Of a DNA stretch of 64,000 nt, positions 51,800 to 61,117 are shown piece by piece (the stretch's first letter is position 1; every line of letters starts with the position of its first letter). The stretch comes from Symbiodinium sp. CCMP2592. Its lineage: Eukaryota > Sar > Dinophyceae > Suessiales > Symbiodiniaceae. The notes under the pieces were generated by a model that saw nothing but the letters and a program-made list of their open reading frames with translations, was not told the DNA's origin and made no database searches. The stretch lies in contig CAJNDT010002024.1 of the NCBI GenBank assembly GCA_905221615.1, positions 242,169 through 306,168 of the forward strand, written 5' to 3'. The translations under genes were made by a program, and so were the position numbers.

Positions 51800-51876
51800 A
51801 GGCATTCTCTTGGCGTGGGCAGCGAGGCGCACACCACACCAGACAGTCCAACAGGATGCAGTTTGACATGGCTGAT
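51800..51876 (+). CDS. Exon before a G element intron
   Basis: After AGATTTCAG the chosen frame ends HTRQSNRMQFDMAD at a GAT|GTAGGG donor (51877). It joins in phase 0 with the exon at 51985. All three frames are open, so the choice rests on the downstream join. Confidence 0.4.
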
Positions 51877-51984
51877 GTAGGGGCTTTCATCATTAGAATC
51901 GGGTTTGGGAGGGGGTATCTTTCACTATAAAGATGTGGAACCCCCAAAATAATATTGGTAATGATCATAAGCCCCCTATATCAG
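51877..51984. mobile_element. Hairpin MITE family G, copy 5, forming a whole intron
   Basis: GTAGGGGCTTTCATCATTAG ... GCCCCCTATATCAG, 108 bp, GT-AG at its own junctions. Confidence 0.8.
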
Positions 51985-52204
51985 TCGACTGCACACTTTC
52001 TATTCCGGGCCATGCTCATCACAAACGCCTTCTAGGCATTCTAGGCAGTGAGTCGTGACCTCTTATCGTGCGGGATGCAAATGCACCCAGTTCTGGCTGT
52101 TGCATGCCTTCTTACCTTCTTCTGCTTGCCCTCGACTGGCCCCTTCTTAGCTTCTGCGCCGCGGTCTTTGCCTGCTAAGCCGCGACGCTGGTGTTCTTCT
52201 ATGT
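51985..52204 (+). CDS. Exon region with secretion-signal-like segment
   Basis: STAHFLFRAMLITNAF, then two in-frame TAGs within a duplicated GCATTCTAG, then VSRDLLSCGMQMHPVLAVAC, LLTFFCLPSTGPFLASAPRS and LPAKPRRW. The segment from the second Met is a textbook hydrophobic signal or anchor. Runs into family F copy 3 at 52205. Either splicing skips the TAGs or the N-terminal exon starts at the Met. Confidence 0.5.
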
Positions 52205-52309
52205 GGAAGTTTCCGAAAACAGGGGACCCTAACATAATACCCGCCCCAAACAGTAGGATCCTTCTTACAAGGACCCCAAAATAATGTACCCCTAATTTTC
52301 GGAAACTCC
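52205..52309. mobile_element. Hairpin MITE family F, copy 3, 5-bp target duplication
   Basis: Flanked by TATGT (52200-52204 and 52310-52314). Arms GGAAGTTTCCGAAAACAGGG and complement. Confidence 0.9.
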
Positions 52310-52515
52310 TATGTAGCCCATCTTCTAAGTCCTGAGTCCTACACCGCCATCTGAACCTGGAACAATAACGCCTCATTCCTAAACCTTAAACGCCAAACCC
52401 TGAACCCTAGTATAGGAGTTCTAACTGTACCTGCAGGCGGAAAAGAGCCCACAACAAAAAACAAATTAAAAGACAAAACAACCTGAACCTTAAGTAAGCC
52501 AACTCCTAAGCGCAG

Positions 52516-52590
52516 AAGGATCGCTTCTTCCTCTGCGACATGGAGACGACGGACGAGGCTGTGACCGAGCCCATGCTTGCCCCGAAATCC
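52516..52590 (+). CDS. Exon candidate, acidic, unknown protein
   Basis: After CTAAGCGCAG: KDRFFLCDMETTDEAVTEPM, then LAPKSRP. No clear donor. Confidence 0.4.
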
Positions 52591-52745
52591 CGGCCCCTAA
52601 ACCATGAAGCCGCCTGAAGTTTAGGTCTTTCTGTCTGAGGCTGTAGGGATGCTTAGGGCTTATAAGGGGTTAGGTTGGGGTTTAGTCGAAGTTTAAACGG
52701 TCTCCTGAGTGTTTACACCGTTGAGAAGGGGGTTGAATTTAGATT

Positions 52746-52845
52746 GGAGTTTCCGAAAATGGGGACCCTACCAAGGTACCCTAAATAGTAGGATCCTTAT
52801 TTTAAGGGCCCCAAAGTAAGGTACCCCTGATTTTCGGAAACTCCC
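52746..52845. mobile_element. Hairpin MITE family F, copy 4, 5-bp target duplication
   Basis: Flanked by AGATT (52741-52745 and 52846-52850). Arms GGAGTTTCCGAAAATGGGG and complement. Confidence 0.9.
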
Positions 52846-53193
52846 AGATTGTCCTCGGCTATTCACCGCTGCACCAAGGCACAGCATGCAAGGCGAAGTC
52901 CCCAAGACTCTTAAAAGTTCTGTTCAACCATCTGTCTTTGGGCGATCTATACTACTCTAGTTTAGGGTTTAGGGTTTAGGCTGACCATGTGGGATTGCTA
53001 TTTCCGATTATGTCATCATCTTTTGCCCTTGCCGCCTGTTCGCGCGTCTGCACGAAAGTCTGCAGTCTTTCGAAGCGCTACGTTTGGCCGTGAATCCTCA
53101 TTAGTGCAGGGCACTATAGGTAATCGCTAATACAATTCCTGAGAGTTCCTTGGTATAGGCGCAGGAAACTATTCCCAAAACCACCATTTTGAT

Positions 53194-53222
53194 TACGAAG
53201 GCCGCCCTAGTGCTGGTGTTGG
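53194..53222 (+). CDS. Exon upstream of an A element intron, Gly-rich
   Basis: Reads YEGRPSAGV plus two bases, donor GG|GTACCC at 53223 made of G plus TA plus the start of element A. Joins in frame to 53320. Confidence 0.45.
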
Positions 53223-53225
53223 GTA

Positions 53226-53316
53226 CCCAGAAGCTCCATAGTAGTTCCTTTTTGGGATTACCTTTCAGGATTCTATATATGAAACCCCAAAAAGGAACTA
53301 CTATGGAGCCTCTGGG
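53226..53316. mobile_element. Hairpin MITE family A, copy 7, forming a GTA...TAG intron
   Basis: Left junction G-TA (53223-53225), right junction TA-G (53317-53319). Intron 53223-53319 is exactly the element plus its duplicated TA inside a GTAG target. Confidence 0.9.
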
Positions 53317-53319
53317 TAG

Positions 53320-53380
53320 AGCAGTCGACGGTGCTTGCGGCGAAGTTGGGGACGGAGTGCAGGGCTCCGGCAGGCTAAAG
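53320..53380 (+). CDS. Exon between A and C elements, Gly-rich
   Basis: Continues the Gly-rich reading (AVDGACGEVGDGVQGSGRLK) to a consensus AAG|GTACTC donor at 53381, 9 bp before family C copy 5. Both neighbouring introns contain elements. Confidence 0.55.
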
Positions 53381-53389
53381 GTACTCCTA

Positions 53390-53490
53390 CGGTTGATGAC
53401 ATAAATCCTGCATTACATTAAGGACCCTAAACTATGGGAATTATGGTACATTCCTCATTTTGGGTAATGCAGGGTGTATGTCATCAACCG
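53390..53490. mobile_element. Hairpin MITE family C, copy 5
   Basis: TA at 53388-53389 and 53491-53492. Arms CGGTTGATGACATAAATCCT and complement. Confidence 0.9.
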
Positions 53491-53823
53491 TATGTCGAGC
53501 CACCACGGTCTGGAGTTTACAAATGCAGGGTTTAAGGTTTCGGAGTTCAGGGGTTTAAGATTTTAGGGTTTTGGGTTTAGGCTTTTTGGAGTCCTAAGTA
53601 TAGTAGCTACGTAGAAAGCAGTGTTGCTATGGTACGAGTTACAGTTATCAATAGGAACCCTAATTAGACCAAGCCCTTAAAGCCTCAAACCCGAAACCTC
53701 AAGCCGCAAGAATCAGGTTTTAGTAGGGGCTCAATGCTTTCGGGGCCCCTTTAGAGTGAAGCCCCAATCGGGTAGGGAAATCTTTGCAAAATGCTGATGC
53801 TTCTTTCCCTTTTAGGGCCCCTA

Positions 53824-53926
53824 CTTGGAGGATCATGGGACTTACTAAGTTTACAAACCAGGTAACTAATCGTCATAACGAGCTTAGACTTACTTGCAAC
53901 CCCAACTACGGTGCGGATAACCTTGC
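53824..53926. mobile_element. Hairpin MITE family E, copy 9, right arm lost
   Basis: Left TA-CTTGGAGGATCATGGGACTT. The right end is cut where copy 10 begins. Confidence 0.8.
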
Positions 53927-53928
53927 TA

Positions 53929-54048
53929 CTTAAAGGCTCATGGGACTTAGTAACTAGGGTTATAAACAAGGCAACTGTACATATAATTACTTATAACCCC
54001 AATTATGGGACTGATAACCTTACTTACTAAGTCCCATGATCCTCTAAG
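53929..54048. mobile_element. Hairpin MITE family E, copy 10
   Basis: TA at 53927-53928 and 54049-54050. Arms CTTAAAGGCTCATGGGACTT and complement. Directly adjoins copy 9. Confidence 0.9.
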
Positions 54049-54076
54049 TAAAACCCCTGATCACCCAAGTATTCAG

Positions 54077-54188
54077 GGCACCATGCTGGACGGCTACGCT
54101 GTGAACAGCGACTGGGTCGGCCCTTTGAAAAGCGGGAGCAGCTCTGCAGCACTTTCTATGGCTCTAGGGGTGGCGGGCTTATGGGCTT
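54077..54188 (+). CDS. Exon candidate, 37 codons, unknown protein
   Basis: After AAGTATTCAG (ends 54076): GTMLDGYAVNSDWVGPLKSG, then SSSAALSMALGVAGLWA, into a TTTAGGG array. Small-residue-rich hydrophobic end. Confidence 0.55.
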
Positions 54189-54770
54189 TAGGGTTTAGGG
54201 TGCCTTAATATTATAGGGTCTAGGGGCCTCAGGGGTTTAGGGGCTTGAGATAAAGGGTTTTCAAGGGTTCAGGGTTTAGAGCCTGCGGGTTTAAGGCGTA
54301 GGTGTTGAGGGTTCGGGGTTGAGGAGTTTGTCAGCGTTGAAGTTGCCTACACAGTGGCTTAATTACTGACCTGAAGCCTTATGTAAAGCTCCTAGCGCAC
54401 ATAACTCAGGCATCCGACAACAGGGCTCTCAGTGTGATTCTAAGCTACCAAGGTAGGGATACGTGGTTGCCATAGGGCCTCCATAGGGTCTGCATGTTTT
54501 TTGCACTGGCAACTCGAGAAGAAAGCGCAATTAACAAGGACTCAACAAACTCCGAGCTCGTGGAACAGCCCGAAAGATCATGTTTCAGTGAAGCTTTGCC
54601 CTTGCATACGTTTTAGGTTTTAGGTGTTCGTCATTCTTGGGCTTTGGGGTTCGGAGTCAGGATGAGTTCAATAGGATTGGAAGCTTAGGACTTCGATTCT
54701 TAGATTCTTAGAATGTAAATAGCAGGGCATACTCGCGTTCTTAAGGGAATCTGGTGTGTTCTAGGCCTCT

Positions 54771-54995
54771 TTGAAGGGTTTCTGTACCTTACAATTCAAA
54801 GTAACCGAAAATCCCAGGAGAGCTCTGCAAGCCCTGCAGTTTTCAGCTCATCTCGCCAGTGTGCGCGGATTTGGCGGGCTTAGGATTTCCGTGCTTCAGG
54901 GCTTAAGCACTGTAATTATGGCGTTTAGGGCGGGGGGACTGTGCGATGTTCAGGATGTTTGGGTTTGGGCACTATGCTCCACGAGTCGGAAACCC
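54771..54995 (+). CDS. Possible exon, 75 codons, unknown protein
   Basis: Open stretch TENPRRALQALQFSAHLASV, then RISVLQGLSTVIMAFRAGGL. Splice sites unclear. Confidence 0.35.
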
Positions 54996-55092
54996 TAAAC
55001 CCTATAAACCCTGAACCCCAAACCCTCGAAACCCTAAAGGAAGAAAGCCAGAAGAAGCCCTGGAATCCGCTAACAGCGAGAGAGCCCAAGGC

Positions 55093-55158
55093 TTGATCAC
55101 CTGCGGTCCCCTGAGGCTGCCCCTTTGCGAAGCTGCTTCAATACCCATAGCGTCCTAT
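55093..55158 (+). CDS. Exon candidate before an R element
   Basis: After AGCCCAAG: LITCGPLRLPLCEAASIPIA, then SYAL, reaching a GTTATG boundary of family R copy 2. Confidence 0.4.
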
Positions 55159-55252
55159 GCACTGTTATGGGGAAGACTACCCCAAATCATAATAGCAATT
55201 CCTAATATAGAAACCCTACATTCTACTATCTCGGTACTTTGGACCCTTTGGG
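55159..55252. mobile_element. Repeat family R, copy 2
   Basis: GTTATGGGGAAGACTACCCC ... CGGTACTTTGGACCCTTTGG. Matches 50320. Confidence 0.7.
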
Positions 55253-55273
55253 ATAGGGTTAACGGTTTAGGGT

Positions 55274-55383
55274 ACTACCTTAAACTACCAAGCCCTACTT
55301 TTTTGTAGGTTCTTATTATAAACCCTAATATGGAATTTATAGGGGACCTACAAGAAAGAAGGCTTTGGTAGGTTAAGGTGGGG
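55274..55383. mobile_element. Hairpin element S
   Basis: Arms CCTTAAACTACCAAGCCCTA with TTTTTGTAGGT, and complement (ACCTACAAGAAAG, GGCTTTGGTAGGTTAAGG). Confidence 0.8.
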
Positions 55384-55624
55384 TTTAGGGTTCTGGGTAC
55401 TTGGGTTTAGGGTTTAGGGTTAGGGAAGCAGGCTGATCGAAGGGTTTACTGACTGAGTTTATGTAAGTAAGGCTTTGTTTGGGTACTTTTTGGGGGGTTG
55501 CGGTTTCTGTTACAGGGATCTCCAAACACAGATTTTGGCTCTTACCTTCACAGGTGAGTGGAGGTTTGATCTGAATCTCAAAGTCCGTGACTAGTTGACA
55601 CGTTGTGCAACGAGGACCCCATGA

Positions 55625-55737
55625 CTGTAGTCTCCTTAGGATTTTTTGTTTTTCGGTCATAGACTCATAGAAGCCCAAAGAGAACATTAAGAATACGATT
55701 GTTATTATGGTTCTAAGGGGGGTGTAGATGAAATGGT
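55625..55737. mobile_element. Repeat family P, copy 3
   Basis: GTCTCCTTAGGATTTTTTGT ... GGTTCTAAGGGGGGTGTAG, with the AGAGAACATTAAGAATA core of copy 1. Confidence 0.7.
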
Positions 55738-56562
55738 GGGGTTGGGTTGAACTGCTTAGCTCTTTCAAGGCGGCTTTCTTGCGGGGGCCTTAGGGTTTGG
55801 GGATTCTCATACCAAAACCATAAGGCCATCGAGGCCCCAATGACACCTCTGATCCCCAACCCCAGTAAATTCTGACCCCGTAAAAGGCGTAGACAGCAGA
55901 ACCCCTAAACTAATCCCTAAACCCCGAACCATAAAAACCTGAAGCCCTTAACCACCCTAAGCCATAAACCGCGGATTGGCTGGGCAGGGTTTCGAGATCT
56001 GGAGATCGGGAACAAACAAGCCGTGAACACTGTCAAGGCCCCAAAGAACCCTACAGGGTTTAGGGGTTTAGAGGTATGCGGTTTAGGGTCCAGGGGCCCT
56101 GCCACCCGTGCTAGAGCTTAAGCTTTAAGCTTTTGGCTTAAGGCCGCAAGCTTTAACCTCGAGACACCAACCCTCGCAAGCTTCGAGTAGGATAGCAAAC
56201 ACAACAGGTAGATTGCAGGTTATTATAGGTACATATTGAGTGTGTTGCTATGTAAGTTTAATATAGGGTAGAATGTTGGTGCATAGGTGTGAGATAATTT
56301 TCGAGGTTTAACCGTATAAGGACTGTATGGGACTAGTAATGCTCATACTTTGGGGACCAGTCTAGTACTCGTAGCTGGGCAGGATTAAGATCCAGCTGAG
56401 CGAGATGGCAAAGGCAATGATCGGAACTTCTTGTTGTGAGTCGGGAGAGAGGCCTTTGGATAGACGTATATTTCAGGAGATTGTAGGAATGCTCTAGGTA
56501 TAGTTTAGGTATATCACGCGGAGGTTTCATATGGCTATAATGGCCTGTAGCTGGCTTCATTT

Positions 56563-56790
56563 TTGAAGAGTTGTGCCAGTTTCCGGGTCTCCGATGATGG
56601 CAAGCAGAAGAAACTGATACTGCAACGGCCAGCTTTGGCTCATGCACCACAAAAGCGTGCATCACCTCCGCCCCCACCAACGCGTGAGGATGATAATGAA
56701 CGCGAGCGCGATACACTGCCACAGCCTTCATCATGCAATCCTGCAGTACCAAGGGCAATAAGAGTACCTCAGCATACTTGGCCATCATTG
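56563..56790 (+). CDS. Exon candidate, proline-rich/charged, unknown protein
   Basis: Reading VSDDGKQKKLILQRPALAHA, then a PPPPP run and REDDNERERDTLPQ. Looks like a disordered linker. Confidence 0.45.
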
Positions 56791-56891
56791 TAACTTCCGG
56801 CTGTTGTGACGAACATTATCTTGTCTGCATGGTGTTGCTCCTGCTGATGGTCATTGGCACAATCACGATGATGCTGAACGCGGAAGTACTT

Positions 56892-56920
56892 GCCTTTGGT
56901 TGGTAGGGAATGGAAGAATG

Positions 56921-56966
<46 letters not shown>

Positions 56967-57011
56967 CAGTAGTAGTAGCAGCAGCAGCAGTAGTAGTAGT
57001 AGTAGTAGTAG

Positions 57012-57069
<58 letters not shown>

Positions 57070-57113
57070 AATTGTACCCCATTCCTCCATTCCCTACTAC
57101 AGTATCCCAAGGT
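56892..57113. mobile_element. Hairpin MITE family H, copy 3, with expanded triplet loop
   Basis: Arms CCTTTGGTTGGTAGGGAATG and complement-like CCATTCCCTAC..CCAAGG. The loop is (AGT)n then (GTT)n, about 140 bp. Long poly-Leu/Val/Ser frames here are artefacts. Confidence 0.85.
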
Positions 57114-57181
57114 AAGAGTAGTACTGCTGTGTCACTTTAGGAGCCTAAGGGTCGGATGGCGATACCTTGAATATATGTGCC

Positions 57182-57305
57182 TAGACCCCCGGGGAGGATC
57201 CAAAAAGGTAGATCCCTTAATGGGGGTTCCTATAAAATACCCTTAGTATAAGGTCCCAAATTAGGGGATCTACTTTCTAGATTCTAGATCCTCCCGGGGG
57301 TCTGG
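57182..57305. mobile_element. Hairpin element L
   Basis: Arms AGACCCCCGGGGAGGATC with AAAAAGGTAGATCCCTTAAT and complement (GGGGATCTACTTT.., GATCCTCCCGGGGGTCT). Confidence 0.85.
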
Positions 57306-57471
57306 GTGCTTGATCGAAAGAAGCAGCAGCAATGCACAGAAGAGCCTGACCAGCAAGGAGGAGTTGTGGTCGGTGCCGGTTCATGTGTTCGTCAATGTAG
57401 ATGACGCAAGAAGAAGAGTGAGAGACACAGTCGTGTCAACAGTTCAAGGCAGCATGTCCATCATTGCCATC
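57301..57471 (+). CDS. Exon candidate adjoining element L, unknown protein
   Basis: Open for 57 codons: ERSSSNAQKSLTSKEELWSV, then PVHVFVNVDDARRRVRDTVV and STVQGSMSIIAI, to TAG at 57472. Very convincing composition. No family recognised. Confidence 0.55.
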
Positions 57472-57626
57472 TAGAATCTAGATTCCCCATCAAAGGTTGG
57501 TTAATGTCTCCGAAAAGTTTCGCACACCGGGCCTGCGTAAAGCGGAGTCTTGCATTGAGCTTAACGTCTTTAAAGCGGGAGGTATTTGGACAATGTAAGG
57601 CTTGAGACCCAGACCACGCAAATTAA

Positions 57627-57786
57627 AGCGGTTCTCGCACCATGTTATCTTTCGGGATCTTTGGTGTTGGGGTATTGAACAAGATCAGCCATCTAGATGG
57701 CGGTGCTGTAGTCTTAATGACGCATGGAGCAATGATGATTCTGGAGAACAAAACCCAGCAATTGCCGTCAATATCAAAGCCCCAAG
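57627..57786 (+). CDS. Exon candidate before an I element, unknown protein
   Basis: MLSFGIFGVGVLNKISHLDG, then GAVVLMTHGAMMILENKTQQ and LPSISK, with donor CAAG|GGTAACT. A competing frame (57602 on, Trp/Arg-rich) is open too. This one looks better. Confidence 0.45.
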
Positions 57787-57799
57787 GGTAACTGTCCCT

Positions 57800-57905
57800 A
57801 AGGGTCCATGTGCCCAAATAGTATATACATTGGCCTTAATGTAGTCCCTATATAGGTACATTGGGCCCAAAGTATGTACTATTTGGGTACATGGACCCTT
57901 AGGGT
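57800..57905. mobile_element. Hairpin MITE family I, copy 3
   Basis: AGGGTCCATGTGCCCAAATA and complement, with inner TATACATTGGCC/GGGCCCAAAGTATG. The best preserved copy. Confidence 0.9.
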
Positions 57906-58009
57906 GTAGCAACAGCGGCAACAATGCCACGCGTGAGAGGACACTCCCCTGGATTCTGTTGCCATGCGCGCGCTGAAGCGCTCGGCGGAGGGGGATTCGG
58001 ATGAGGAGC

Positions 58010-58890
58010 GATTGCAGGGGTGTGAGGTCGAGGGTTTTGGAGGGTTAGGGGTTGGGTCTAGGGTCTAGGGTTGATGGATTTCTAGGGTTTTGGGATTTGG
58101 GCTGAGGAGATAAACGATGAACAATGGGCAAGCTCCAGTTCTGAAATGTGGATGCAGTACTGAGGGTAACCTTCCGAAGTTGCTCCGAAAGGGGCGTGTT
58201 CATGGGATAGGGGTGTGGGGGATTAGGATTTACATACGGGTTTACGGATTTAGAGTTGCGACTGGTTGCTCCAGGGCTTAATTATGCCGGCAACAGCACA
58301 CACAGTGTGTGTGTGTGTGTGTGTGTGTGTCAGTGTGTGTGTGTGTGGGGCTAAACGTTTGCATATGCATGTATGTGCGGAAGTGCATGTATGTATATGT
58401 ATATATGTTATCGCTATACAGTTTCTTATATTTACAAACGTCCGGACGGTGTATAAGAACATATGTACACAAGAGACACACATGAATGCATCGGTGTATA
58501 CAAGCATACACAACGAAAGGTCTGCTACAAGCGCCCAGAGCTCCAGAACCGGTCGAAAGCACCCTGAACCTATAATCCCGAGCCCTCAGTCCTAAACCTC
58601 AGCCCCACATGCTAGACTCGTAACTTGGCCATGAGCCCTAAACCCTTAGTTACCCTAAACACTGAAGCCGAGGATGACCCTGAATGGCGGCGGAAGGTGT
58701 TCCAGCGCACGGAAGAGGTTTCGGTAATTCAGATCTCTCGTTTAGGGTTCAGGGATGAGGGTGTGTAGGGTTCAGGGTTGAGGGCTTAGGGTTTGCTTTA
58801 CGGGGCCTTAACCATCAGAGCAGGCTTTTGTGTTTGGAGTGTGCTACCAGATGATATAGGAAATGTGAGGCTAATTATTTCGACATTTTG
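58010..58890. other. TTTAGGG-like filler and (GT)n, no clear gene
   Basis: A (GT)n microsatellite at 58300-58348 and degenerate TTTAGGG at 58025-58095 and 58738-58800. Nothing coding recognised. Confidence 0.5.
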
Positions 58891-58897
58891 ACCTGTA

Positions 58898-59011
58898 CTT
58901 GAAGGCTCATGGGACTTAGTAAGTAAGGTTATAAGTAGCTTATAATTAGGATAACCCCACTTAGGGGACTTATAACTATAACTTACTTACTAAGTCCCAT
59001 GATCCTCTAAG
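58898..59011. mobile_element. Hairpin MITE family E, copy 11, on a GTAG target
   Basis: G-TA left (58895-58897), TA-G right (59012-59014). Intact arms. Confidence 0.9.
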
Positions 59012-59140
59012 TAGATTATCTTTTCGGCCCAGGGTTTAGATCTTGGGGTCGAGGGTCTGGGCCAAGAAACGGTCATCTCTGAGATGCGCGGCTAAAGATT
59101 TGGGGATTTGGGGTGCGAATGCTAAGGTACTTGTGCATAT

Positions 59141-59243
59141 GGGAGTTTCCGAAAATATGGGGGTACCTTATCTTGGGGTCCTTATAATATGGATCCTACT
59201 ATTTAGGGTACCATACTCGGGTCCGCTATTCTCGGAAACTCCC
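59141..59243. mobile_element. Hairpin MITE family F, copy 5
   Basis: Arms GGGAGTTTCCGAAAAT and ATTCTCGGAAACTCCC, reversed inner region relative to other copies. Flanks share ATAT. Confidence 0.9.
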
Positions 59244-59364
59244 ATATGGTTCTGCGAACAGCATGTGATGCAGCAGCGGTCCGAGAAAGGTGGCTTGATT
59301 GTCGACTGCGAAAGGTTGGCCAGTCGGACAGTCTGTCGCCTGAATTGTGGAAGATCACCACCAG

Positions 59365-59580
59365 TGTCAACATCATCATTACGTCAACGCGATCATCATC
59401 ATTATCATCATCATCATCATCTGACAACTGCATGACAACTACCGTTACCTACCTTGCCATCACGAGCGCCGCTACCAACAGCACTATCACATCCGTCGTA
59501 CAATCATGGACCTGATCATCATCACCGCCACCATCATCGTCACAGTCATCATGATCATCATAATCATCATCAACATCACT
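59365..59580 (+). repeat. (ATC)n tract
   Basis: ATCATC triplets with substitutions. Confidence 0.8.
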
Positions 59581-59804
59581 ATCACCTAGTAGCATCGAAA
59601 CCAACACAATAGCATGAATGTAAGTGCCTGAGGAGCCAGCACATTCAGACGGTTGACTGCAGCCTGGTTACTGCGCGTATCACCTCCATGAAAACGCGTG
59701 AAGCCCATCTATCTGTCTTTTTTTCTGTGTACCTATACTACCTACACATCTGTCTGTCTCTTTTTCTGTCTCACTCTATGCCTTCCTACACATTTTTATC
59801 TGTT

Positions 59805-59842
59805 TATCTATCTATCTATCTATGTATCTATCTATCTATGTA
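59805..59842 (+). repeat. (ATCT)n microsatellite
   Basis: CTATCTATCTATCTATGTAT tetranucleotide run. Confidence 0.95.
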
Positions 59843-59886
59843 GCTTAAGCACTTCAGCAGAACGGATCACAACAACTGTGATCATT

Positions 59887-60071
59887 CTGTTGATGATATA
59901 AATCCTGCATTACCCAGAATTTCAGAATAAGGAAGATACTATAATTCCCAAAGTTTACGGTCCTTAAGGTAATGCAGGATTTATAAACCCAAACCCTAAA
60001 ACACTATAGATCTCTTAACGGAACCCTTCTGGATCCCTTTAAAGGAACCCAAGGATTTCTGTCATCAACCG
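59887..60071. mobile_element. Hairpin MITE family C, copy 6, with nested module Z
   Basis: Same architecture as copy 2: AGGATTTATA, then CCAAACCCTAAAACACTATA with CCTTTAAAGG units, then AGGATTTCTGTCATCAACCG. Confidence 0.85.
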
Positions 60072-60137
60072 TACCTTTCGAGGATGCCCAGCTTGCCTGG
60101 GCCAAGCGCCGGGACCAATACAAGGCAGGCCTCGGCT

Positions 60138-60240
60138 TGGTTACCCTAAGTCAAAAGGGGAAAACTACCCTATAATGGGCTATATCATGGGTATATAGTA
60201 GCTATATTAAGGGTAAATACCTAAGGGTCTCCGCCTTAAA
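60138..60240. mobile_element. Hairpin MITE family K, copy 2, diverged
   Basis: ACTACCCTATAATGGGCTAT, then TATAGTAGCTATATTAAGGG, matching the inner part of K copy 1 in reverse. Confidence 0.6.
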
Positions 60241-60320
60241 GACTCTACTACCTGCGAAGAATTGCTTAAAGGGATCGAGGGTTCCTTAAAGGGATCTATA
60301 GGGTTTAGGCTTTATGGTCT

Positions 60321-60424
60321 TCTGAAAGGATCATGGGACTTAGTAACTAGGCTTATAAATAGACTTGGTAATTATAACCCCAATTAGGGTACTTATAACC
60401 TTATTTACTAAGTCCTCCTCCAAG
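60321..60424. mobile_element. Hairpin MITE family E, copy 12
   Basis: TGAAAGGATCATGGGACTTA ... TTATTTACTAAGTCC, TCCTCCAAG, then TA. Confidence 0.8.
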
Positions 60425-60467
60425 TACCCTAAGGCTCCATCTACCCGTATAGTATATGGGTGTTTGC

Positions 60468-60558
60468 CAAAATTTGGGTCCCTTTTTGGGTCCCTATTAT
60501 AATACGGCACCTATTATTTAGGGTACCCAAAAAGGCGCCATAATTTTGACAACTACCC
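60468..60558. mobile_element. Hairpin MITE family D, copy 4
   Basis: GGTGTTTGCCAAAATTTGGG ... CATAATTTTGACAACTACCC. Confidence 0.9.
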
Positions 60559-60628
60559 TAATATACTTAGGCCTTAAAGTACCTACATAGGGACCCCTTT
60601 AAGGCTTAAGTATCTACTGTACTGGTAC

Positions 60629-60814
60629 ATGGAGCCTTTGGGCTACCTGAGCACCGTAGGATATGACAGCTTCTGTTGGCCATATTCGCTGTTGTTGTTC
60701 ATCGTCGTATTGCCTGTGCCGCTGCCTCGCCGTCGTCGAGTCGCTTTTGGCATCAGGGGCACTGTCATGCTCATAATCTGTATTTGCATCGCGTCATTGC
60801 TATTGCTGCATCCC
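60629..60814 (+). CDS. Exon candidate with two hydrophobic segments
   Basis: MEPLGYLSTVGYDSFCWPYS, then LLLFIVVLPVPLPRRRRVAF and VMLIICICIASLLLL, to TGA at 60815. Plausible two-span membrane fragment. An overlapping 136-codon frame is triplet-derived. Confidence 0.4.
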
Positions 60815-61117
60815 TGAACCTGGCTTGTTCGTGCAGCGCCGCTGTGATATTCTATGTATTGTTGGTTTGTACTGTCCGTAGTATTGTTCTTGTTGCTAAT
60901 GATATTGTTATTGTTGTTGTTGGTGGTGGTGGTGTTGGCTGGCTGCTTCTGCTGCTGTTGTTGATGTTCCTGGTGCTGCTCCGGATCCTTTGTTCTGCTA
61001 CTGCTCCTATTGTTGCTGTTGCTGCTATTTGTTGTCGAGTTTTGTTTTTGTTTTTTTTCGCCCGCACGTCTTGTCTTGTTCTTTAATCGTCGAGAGTCTT
61101 GAAATGGGAGCTCTTGA

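Noticed and set aside
53390..53490. Intron formed by C copy 5 exactly at its TA
   Set aside because: The TA here is preceded by C and followed by T, so no GTA/TAG is formed. The donor AAG|GTACTC lies 9 bp upstream of the element.
56769..57115. Poly-Leu, poly-Thr and poly-Val frames
   Set aside because: They come from the triplet loop of family H copy 3.
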